A DNA stretch of 10,031 nt, from assembly GCA_030637135.1 (NCBI GenBank), contig DAOVVO010000046.1:1-10031 (forward strand), given 5' to 3'. Below are positions 6,159 to 10,031 of this stretch, piece after piece. The stretch is from Nitrospirota bacterium (GTDB lineage Bacteria > Nitrospirota > Thermodesulfovibrionia > UBA6902 > BMS3Bbin08). The notes under the pieces are model-generated. The model saw only the letters and a program-made list of their open reading frames with translations, ran no database searches and was not told the origin of the DNA. Each line of letters begins with the position of its first letter. Position 1 is the stretch's first letter. The position numbers were made by a program, and so were the translations under genes.

Positions 6159-6971
6159 ATGAGAGCAGCTTTTTATCAATTTAATCCTTCATTTGGTAAA
6201 AAAGAGGAAAACGTGAAGAAAGTTTTGTCCGCAGTAAAAGATATCAAAGTAGAACTCCTTGTTCTCCCTGAATTTTTTGCAACAGGCTACCAGTTTGTTT
6301 CTGCTGATGAGGTAGCAGAGCTTTCAGAACCGGTGTCCGGAGGATATACCACCGAGTTTCTCTTAGATTTATCACGGAAAAAAGGCAGCTATATTGTAGC
6401 CGGTCTTGCAGAAAAAGACGGAAGTATATTTTATAACTCAGCGGTGCTTATCGGCCCGGAAGGTTTCATCGGTGTTTACCGAAAGACACATCTCTATTCT
6501 GAAGAAAACCTGTATTTTACGCCGGGCGATACAGGTTTTCAGGTGTGGGAAACGAGCATAGGTCGAATCGGCATCATGATATGCTTTGACTGGTTCTTCC
6601 CTGAAGCTATGAGAAGCCTTGCTCTGCTGGGAGCAGAGGTTGTTGCGCACCCGGCTAACCTTGTCATGCCCTCTTGCCCGGATGCCATGCCTCTCAGGTG
6701 CCTTGAAAACAGAGTGTATGCAGTGACTGCAAACAGGATTGGTATCGAAGAGAGAAAACAGGGACACCCTCTCACGTTCATAGGCCAGAGCGAGGTAGTC
6801 ACGCCCAGAGGAAAGATTTTGATAAGGGCGCCAAGGGATGAAGAAGTGTTAATGGTTACGGAAATTGACCCCGCTACAGCACGAGATAAGGCATTAAACA
6901 CGTTTAATGATGTTCTGAAAGACAGACGACCGGAACATTACGGGTCCTTGCATGATGAACGTAAAATGTGA
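6159..6971 (+). CDS. nitrilase-superfamily carbon-nitrogen hydrolase
   Basis: The 270-residue protein fits a typical single-domain amidohydrolase of the nitrilase superfamily. The catalytic triad is visible: Glu38 in LPEFF, Lys109 in YRKTHL and Cys142 in ICFDWFFPE. The motif ICFDWFFPEAMRSLALLGAE (141-160) points to the amidase/carbamoylase branches rather than true nitrilases. It would hydrolyse a C-N bond of an amide or related substrate in the cytoplasm; the substrate is unknown. Its active-site region differs from the ICWDQWFPE typical of N-carbamoylputrescine amidases, so a direct polyamine role is not supported. Translation starts at ATG 6159 with only a weak purine stretch (AGAGTGG) upstream, 15 nt after the phosphoesterase stop, so the two genes are probably co-transcribed. 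Confidence 0.9.
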   Translation: MRAAFYQFNPSFGKKEENVKKVLSAVKDIKVELLVLPEFFATGYQFVSADEVAELSEPVSGGYTTEFLLDLSRKKGSYIVAGLAEKDGSIFYNSAVLIGPEGFIGVYRKTHLYSEENLYFTPGDTGFQVWETSIGRIGIMICFDWFFPEAMRSLALLGAEVVAHPANLVMPSCPDAMPLRCLENRVYAVTANRIGIEERKQGHPLTFIGQSEVVTPRGKILIRAPRDEEVLMVTEIDPATARDKALNTFNDVLKDRRPEHYGSLHDERKM

Positions 6972-6988
6972 TTTTTCAGACAAGGTCA

Positions 6989-7012
6989 GGAGAATTTTAT
7001 ACTGTTTTCTCC
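6989..7012 (+). terminator. weak hairpin after the nitrilase gene
   Basis: GGAGAA (6989-6994) and TTCTCC (7007-7012) can form a 6-bp stem with a 12-nt loop 17 nt after the nitrilase stop. The stem is short and the downstream sequence (ATTTCCTG) is not a clean T-run, so this is only a candidate terminator. Confidence 0.25.
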
Positions 7013-7020
7013 ATTTCCTG

Positions 7021-7047
7021 TTGACAACCACCAGACATTGAGATAAT
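7021..7047 (+). promoter_or_regulatory. sigma70-type promoter candidate for azoR
   Basis: A consensus -35 box TTGACA (7021-7026) is followed after 15 nt by GATAAT (7042-7047), a 5/6 match to the -10 box. The spacing is short of the optimum 17. Transcription would begin near 7054, leaving a leader of about 35 nt that includes the strong Shine-Dalgarno AAGGAGG at 7076-7082. Confidence 0.45.
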
Positions 7048-7088
7048 TTTTTAAAAAGCATATTAAGAGGATAAAAAGGAGGTTTGTT

Positions 7089-7721
7089 ATGACACGGTTA
7101 CTTTATATTGAGGCGTCGCCTCGAAAAGACAGGTCATCATCAATAAAGGTGGCAAGAGCCTTTGTTGAAGAGTACAAAAAGACACATTCTGCAGATACCG
7201 TAGATATTCTGGACCTCTGGAAAACGGAACTGCCATCATTTGACGGAGACGTCATTAATGCTAAATATGCCATTCTGCATGGCGAGCAGCACACTGAAGC
7301 GCAGAAAAAAGCCTGGAAAGCAGTTGAAGATGCAATTGCACATTTTAAAGGTGCTGACAAGTATATCATTTCACTGCCTATGTGGAATTTTGGAATCCCC
7401 TATAAGCTGAAACACTTTATAGATGTACTTGTTCAGCCGGGATATACCTTTAGTTTTACTCCGTCTGAAGGATACAAAGGGCTTGTAACAGGAAAGCCTG
7501 TTGCTCTTGTTTATGCAAGGGGTGGAGCGTATGGCCCTGGTACAGGAGCAGAGTCTATGGATTACCAGAAGAGCTACATGGAACATATCCTCGGCTTTAT
7601 TGGCTTTACGAATATTCAGTCAATTATTATAGAGCCGACTTTGATGGTTTCACACGAAGAAAGAGGTCAACTCATTGAAAAAGCGATAGAGCAGGCTCAG
7701 AAAATTGCTTCTGGTTATTAA
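7089..7721 (+). CDS. azoR: FMN-dependent NADH-azoreductase / NADH:quinone oxidoreductase
   Basis: The 210-residue protein is a flavodoxin-like enzyme of the AzoR family. N-terminal LLYIEASPRKDRSSS (4-18) is the FMN phosphate loop, PMWNFGIP (97-104) the flavin ring-binding segment, and ARGGAYG (143-149) the second flavin loop. Members are cytoplasmic FMN dimers that reduce quinones and, in the test tube, azo dyes with NADH, and are thought to protect against electrophile or quinone stress. Length matches the family (about 200). ATG 7089 is preceded by AAGGAGG with 6-nt spacing, the best ribosome binding site in the window together with that of the first gene. It appears monocistronic, with a promoter-like sequence upstream and a convergent gene downstream. 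Confidence 0.93.
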   Translation: MTRLLYIEASPRKDRSSSIKVARAFVEEYKKTHSADTVDILDLWKTELPSFDGDVINAKYAILHGEQHTEAQKKAWKAVEDAIAHFKGADKYIISLPMWNFGIPYKLKHFIDVLVQPGYTFSFTPSEGYKGLVTGKPVALVYARGGAYGPGTGAESMDYQKSYMEHILGFIGFTNIQSIIIEPTLMVSHEERGQLIEKAIEQAQKIASGY

Positions 7722-7738
7722 TGAATTTCGAGAATATC

Positions 7739-7776
7739 AGAAGGATTTATCTATATTCCTGAAACTATATCCTTTT
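7739..7776. terminator. possible bidirectional terminator between azoR and copZ
   Basis: AAGGAT (7741-7746) and ATCCTT (7769-7774) form a stem that can be extended by one wobble and one A-T pair, with a 22-nt loop. It lies in the 97-nt gap between two convergent genes. T-rich sequence follows loosely on the plus strand (TTCTCT). The long loop makes it weak. Confidence 0.25.
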
Positions 7777-7793
7777 CTCTGAACTGTCCGCGT

Positions 7794-7813
7794 AAAAAAA
7801 ATTTAACCTTAAA
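7794..7813 (-). terminator. weak AT-only hairpin with T8 tail after copZ
   Basis: Read on the minus strand, TTTAA-GG-TTAAA (7813-7802) is followed directly by eight T (A-run 7801-7794 on the plus strand), 5 nt after the copZ stop. The stem has no G-C pairs, so only the U-tract argues for termination. Confidence 0.25.
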
Positions 7814-7818
7814 GTTTG

Positions 7819-8022
7819 TTATGCAACTACCTTATACCCGGCTTGTTGAACAGAATGAGCAATTGCTTCCTTGTTTGTCTTCGACTCATCATACTCAACC
7901 CTGGCAGTTCCAACAGAGACATCTGACGAGTTCACCCCTTCTACTCCGTCAATAGCTTTTTTTACACTCATAACACAGTGCTGACAGCTCATGCCATCAA
8001 TCTTTAATGTAACTTCGGTCAT
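7819..8022 (-). CDS. CopZ-like heavy-metal-associated (HMA) copper chaperone
   Basis: This is a 67-residue, single-domain HMA protein. It has the metal site GMSCQHC (10-16; Cys13 and Cys16) and the typical end GYKVV. Members carry Cu(I), or another soft metal, in the cytoplasm to a P-type ATPase or regulator. The start is taken as ATG 8022, which has AGAGAGGA 5 nt upstream. The frame stays open to an earlier ATG at 8094, but that adds 24 residues unlike any HMA protein, overlaps the rseC-like gene and has no reason to be used. It lies 43 nt downstream of the RseC-family gene on the same strand, so the two probably form an operon. No copper ATPase gene is visible in the window, so the partner is elsewhere. 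Confidence 0.9.
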   Translation of the reverse strand: MTEVTLKIDGMSCQHCVMSVKKAIDGVEGVNSSDVSVGTARVEYDESKTNKEAIAHSVQQAGYKVVA

Positions 8023-8035
8023 TTTATTCCTCTCT

Positions 8036-8080
8036 ACCCTACGGGTCGTAGACGAGTCATCGACTCTACGAGTTATCGAC
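8036..8080 (-). repeat. adjacent hairpins and 13-nt direct repeat at the rseC-copZ junction
   Basis: ACGAGTCATCGAC (8052-8064) and ACGAGTTATCGAC (8068-8080) are direct repeats with 12 of 13 identical bases and a 16-nt period. The same block folds into two back-to-back hairpins: ACCC/GGGT (8036-8046, 3-nt loop) and CGTA+GAGTC/GACTC+TACG (8047-8070, 3-nt loop and a 3-nt bulge). The rseC stop (8066-8068) lies in the second hairpin. No T-run follows on the minus strand, so it is not a normal terminator. Confidence 0.55.
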
Positions 8081-8503
8081 CATAATTGTTTCAATAACAG
8101 ATTTGTACTCTGTTTTCCTGTCCATTCTGCTTGATAAAATTTTGACTACTATCAGCGATGCAAAAAACGCGAAAAATCCTCCAAGAGCAGCAAGGAGTTC
8201 GGAATCAATTCCATGAAAATAGGAAGGAAGATATATTTTCCCCAGTATTGCTCCTAAGATTAGTGCAACAACCGGTAAAATATAGATAATTAATGCTCCT
8301 TTAAAATACGTATAAGATTTCATCGTAATCTTTACCTTCTGTCCAACTGCTGCATGAGCTGAGTTTATAGCTTCTGTTACAATCCCGTTTTCAGGAATGT
8401 CGCATAAGTCTTTTTCGCAGTTGTCACAACAACCACTTTTCCTTGCCACCATTACTTTAGCCATTGCGCCGTCAATGCTTTTAACGATACCAATCTCTTC
8501 CAC
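8066..8503 (-). CDS. RseC/MucC-family membrane protein (SoxR-reducing system RseC type)
   Basis: The 145-residue protein begins with a small cytosolic domain carrying a cysteine cluster, CCDNCEKDLC (Cys25, 26, 29, 34). Two transmembrane helices (about 67-90 and 104-122) and a short basic tail follow. This is the RseC/MucC layout. In enterobacteria RseC modulates sigma-E signalling and is linked to an Rnf-type system that reduces SoxR; in anaerobes homologues often occur alone or near rnf genes. The cysteines could hold a redox or metal centre. The start is GTG at 8501-8503, supported by GAGGTG (8514-8509) 5 nt upstream; there is no nearby in-frame ATG that keeps the N-terminus. A copper-chaperone gene follows 43 nt later on the same strand, which hints at a shared metal or redox-stress job. 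No rnf genes are in the window. Confidence 0.87.
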   Translation of the reverse strand: MEEIGIVKSIDGAMAKVMVARKSGCCDNCEKDLCDIPENGIVTEAINSAHAAVGQKVKITMKSYTYFKGALIIYILPVVALILGAILGKIYLPSYFHGIDSELLAALGGFFAFFASLIVVKILSSRMDRKTEYKSVIETIMVDNS

Positions 8504-8508
8504 AGAAG

Positions 8509-8514
8509 CACCTC
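8509..8514 (-). promoter_or_regulatory. Shine-Dalgarno deciding the GTG start of the RseC-like gene
   Basis: On the minus strand GAGGTG (8514 to 8509) lies 5 nt before GTG at 8503-8501. This supports GTG as the initiation codon. Confidence 0.6.
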
Positions 8515-8745
8515 ATGTAAGTTTGGTTAATAACCTTATAAAGCAGTTAATTGTATACTATATACTAAATTTCAATTATGAAGATAATATGAAAAAAAGT
8601 TCTAAGAAGAACTATTGCACAGGGATACATGTAAGGGCAAAAAAATATTGAGTTATATATTCATCTTTTCTTGCCCCCCCCTAACTTTATAAGCTATAAA
8701 TATGTCTAGCTCTTTCTTCCTGCAACAAACAAATTTAAGATTTGA

Positions 8746-8774
8746 TATAATTATGTAGATTACAACTGGTAATC
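8746..8774 (+). promoter_or_regulatory. candidate -10 box plus 5'-end hairpin for the eight-cysteine gene
   Basis: A perfect TATAAT stands at 8746-8751, without a good -35 box (the best 18-nt match is GCAACA). Transcription would start near 8758, exactly where GATTAC (8758-8763) and GTAATC (8769-8774) form a 6-bp stem with a 5-nt loop. This would leave a leader of about 100 nt before ATG 8861. The -10 box and hairpin are seen; the start site is inferred. Confidence 0.33.
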
Positions 8775-8860
8775 GATAAATTACATATTCATTCAAAACT
8801 ATTTTTTCATATTCAAAAGATTTATCTAATTATTTCAGTCAAAGTAAGGGAAGGACTCTG

Positions 8861-9097
8861 ATGAAGAAAGAACAACCTGTTGCGATATGTATGAAATGTG
8901 GGGAATACTCAAGAAGTTTAGGGCATATTAATGAAAAATGTAGTAACTACATAGATGGCAAACAATGTCGGGGAACTTTTAAAAGTGTACTAAATAACAA
9001 CGATTGGAAAGAGTGCCAAAAATGCAGTGGTTTTGGAAACATCAATAAACAAAAGTGTATATCTTGTAATGGCGAAGGGTGGTTATATATGAGATAA
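8861..9097 (+). CDS. small eight-cysteine, DnaJ zinc-finger-like protein, function unknown
   Basis: The 78-residue protein has two cysteine sets. Residues 8-40 carry CMKC (10-13) and Cys27/Cys36, a possible four-Cys zinc site. Residues 51-73 carry CQKCSGFG (52-59) and CISCNGEG (66-73), two CxxCxGxG repeats like those of the DnaJ central zinc-finger domain, where four such repeats bind two zincs. Here two repeats would make one zinc site. There is no J domain, signal peptide or membrane segment, so it is probably a cytosolic zinc-binding protein that could contact other proteins or nucleic acid. ATG 8861 is preceded by AAGGA with 5-nt spacing. It stands alone, downstream of a long AT-rich leader. 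The name describes the motif only; no function is assigned. Confidence 0.78.
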   Translation: MKKEQPVAICMKCGEYSRSLGHINEKCSNYIDGKQCRGTFKSVLNNNDWKECQKCSGFGNINKQKCISCNGEGWLYMR

Positions 9098-9270
9098 AGT
9101 TAAACTTTTCATTGAAAAATAATAACCCCTACAGTTTTCTTTAAACTATTGACTTGTAAGTAGAAGAAAGAATACGTACTTCCTGAAGGTGTGATTTTTA
9201 CATTTTGCCTAATATTGCAATAGTGCTTTTTTTATTTCTTGACTTGTTATATACAAGGAAATTAAGAAAC

Positions 9271-9600
9271 ATGGAGAAAAGACATCCCGCGAGAATACCT
9301 GTTTGTTTAGAGACCAAACTTATCTCAGGCACTAAAAGTTATACTGGAGTTATAGGAAATCTTTCCAAAGGTGGTGTATATTTGGAAACCGTTCCTACAA
9401 AGAGCGCAACACCTTTTATTCCTAAAACAAGACTTGAACTGAAAATTCAAATCCCCTCAAAAGAGATAATAAATCTACATTGCAAGGTAGTCTGGTTACA
9501 TACAAAGAAAACCCTGCCTCATGGTTTAACAAACTGTATAGGTATGGAAATTATAAACCCACCTTCAGAATATAAAGGATTTTTAAAAAGTCTGCACTAA
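9271..9600 (+). CDS. PilZ domain protein (probable c-di-GMP binder)
   Basis: With ATG 9271 the product is a 109-residue stand-alone PilZ domain. The c-di-GMP-binding signatures are present: RHPAR (RxxxR, residues 4-8) and NLSKGG (NxSxxG, residues 30-35), followed by strands such as LELKIQIP and CKVVWLHT. Single PilZ proteins act as cytoplasmic c-di-GMP effectors for motility, exopolysaccharide or similar outputs; the target is unknown here. The frame is open further upstream to TTG 9205, which would add 22 hydrophobic residues. ATG is preferred because MEKRHPAR is the typical start of such proteins and AAGGA (9255-9259) precedes it, though at a long 11-nt spacing. No cyclase or phosphodiesterase gene is nearby. 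Confidence 0.85.
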   Translation: MEKRHPARIPVCLETKLISGTKSYTGVIGNLSKGGVYLETVPTKSATPFIPKTRLELKIQIPSKEIINLHCKVVWLHTKKTLPHGLTNCIGMEIINPPSEYKGFLKSLH

Positions 9601-9932
9601 ATCTATTGTCCTCTTAGAAAGATAGGGGTAGTCCAGTTATTAAAAGCCCTTTTTTTAGCATTATCACACTTTTTTTTGTTGACCAAAAGTTTTCAGATAC
9701 ATTTAAAAGTGAAGATTAGTGGTGTAACAGTTAAAAAAAAAATTATTTAACAATAAATTCCTGAATGTTGAATTTTAAATCCAGCTATTTTACACAACAT
9801 TACAAATGGTAATAAGCAATAAGCAGTTTGACTTAAGATTGATAACAAAGTTAAGATTATAAAGTAAACCTGAATTTTAGATTGTAACTTTAAAGACATC
9901 CTACTAAAGAAAGATGTTAGGTGTAATGAACA
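9601..9932. other. 332-nt AT-rich gap before rpoZ
   Basis: No gene is supported. After the PilZ stop, AGGG (9624-9627) and CCCT (9647-9650) could make a 4-bp stem followed by seven T (9650-9656), a very weak terminator. A promoter-like TTGACT (9828-9833) with TAAGAT 18 nt downstream (9852-9857) could drive rpoZ. TTAAGATT occurs twice (9833-9840 and 9851-9858), and AATAAGC is repeated in tandem at 9811-9824. The rest shows only homopolymer A and T runs. Confidence 0.5.
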
Positions 9933-10031
9933 ATGATACGAGAAAGCAATACGGATTTAATTTCTCTACCGGTTGAATTTGACAAGAAAAAAATTGACAA
10001 TCGATACAGGCTTGTAATAGCTGCTGGAAAA
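9933..10031 (+). CDS. rpoZ: DNA-directed RNA polymerase omega subunit, N-terminal part (partial)
   Basis: The first 33 codons run to the window edge. Residues 9-33 (LISLPVEFDKKKIDNRYRLV then IAAGK) match the conserved N-terminal helix of omega, which usually continues with an R-A-R-Q/E motif. Omega is a small core-polymerase subunit that helps fold and hold the beta-prime subunit and, in many bacteria, forms part of the ppGpp site. ATG 9933 has AGGTG (9919-9923) at 9-nt spacing. In many bacteria gmk sits just upstream of rpoZ; here it does not, as a 332-nt AT-rich gap separates it from the PilZ gene. Only the 5' part can be seen, so integrity cannot be judged. Confidence 0.85.
   Translation, partial: MIRESNTDLISLPVEFDKKKIDNRYRLVIAAGK

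Larger units (their letters stand above)
8504..8860. other. 357-nt AT-rich divergent intergenic region
   Basis: This gap lies between the start of the minus-strand rseC-copZ unit and the small cysteine-rich gene. No gene is supported; the only open frame is a 20-codon ATG frame (8589-8651) without ribosome binding site. It holds TATA-rich sequence near 8551-8566 that may serve the minus-strand unit, a run of eight C (8674-8681) inside otherwise AT-rich DNA, a candidate promoter at 8746-8751 and the 6-bp hairpin GATTAC/GTAATC (8758-8774). Confidence 0.6.

Noticed and set aside
6159..6971. N-carbamoylputrescine amidase that would tie in with the deoxyhypusine-synthase-like gene
   Set aside because: The region around the catalytic Cys (ICFDWFFPE) differs from the ICWDQWFPE typical of that group, and the genes are 5 kb apart.
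8023..8094. N-terminal extension of the copper chaperone to ATG 8094
   Set aside because: It adds 24 residues unlike HMA proteins, runs through the end of the rseC-like gene and ignores the good ribosome binding site at ATG 8022.
8589..8651. 20-residue basic peptide frame (starts MKKSSKKNYC)
   Set aside because: No ribosome binding site, unusually short, and surrounded by AT-rich DNA where ATG-A-rich frames arise by chance.
9926..9976. 16-codon frame overlapping the rpoZ start in another frame
   Set aside because: It uses the same ribosome binding site region, but the omega-type sequence is clear in the frame from 9933.
1..10031. CRISPR array, transposase, tRNA or rRNA
   Set aside because: No regularly spaced repeats, no transposase-like frame and no cloverleaf or rRNA-like sequence were seen on either strand.

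Overview
The window looks like chromosomal DNA of an AT-rich, anaerobic or microaerophilic Gram-negative-type bacterium with sulfur- or metal-respiring relatives. The clues are a six-heme periplasmic cytochrome, a DUF362/ferredoxin fusion, an RseC-family membrane protein, a PilZ protein and the N-terminus of an RNA polymerase omega subunit. By feel the genes resemble Nitrospirota (Thermodesulfovibrionia-like) or a deltaproteobacterial lineage. This is an impression from protein style, not a computed placement.

Layout. The left edge (1-194) carries the possible C-terminal end of a membrane protein, overlapping by 8 nt a deoxyhypusine-synthase-family gene (187-1245, TTG start). A 463-nt gap rich in hairpins (1246-1708) follows. 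Next come a secreted hexaheme cytochrome c (1709-3319) and a small exported or lipoprotein-like protein of unknown function (3375-3755), probably one transcription unit. A DUF362 protein with two C-terminal 4Fe-4S clusters lies convergent on the minus strand (3800-4909). It is divergent from a plus-strand pair: a membrane-anchored metallophosphoesterase (4986-6143) and a nitrilase-superfamily amidohydrolase (6159-6971). An AzoR-type FMN oxidoreductase (7089-7721) has its own promoter-like sequence.

A minus-strand two-gene unit follows: an RseC-family cysteine-rich membrane protein (8066-8503, GTG start), then a CopZ/HMA-type copper chaperone (7819-8022). The short gap between them is filled by two back-to-back hairpins and a 13-nt near-exact direct repeat. 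The right part is AT-rich and gene-poor: a 78-aa protein with eight cysteines, including two DnaJ-like CxxCxGxG motifs (8861-9097), a PilZ protein (start most likely 9271), a 332-nt AT-rich gap, and the first 33 codons of rpoZ running off the window (9933-10031).

Most genes appear to be a mosaic of redox and housekeeping functions rather than one dedicated pathway. I do not see a convincing new multi-gene system. The items most worth a second look are the bacterial deoxyhypusine-synthase homologue with an apparent Asn where human DHS has its catalytic His, the fused monoheme/pentaheme cytochrome with a hairpin over its ribosome binding site, the rseC-copZ pairing with its repeat-filled junction, and the small eight-cysteine protein.
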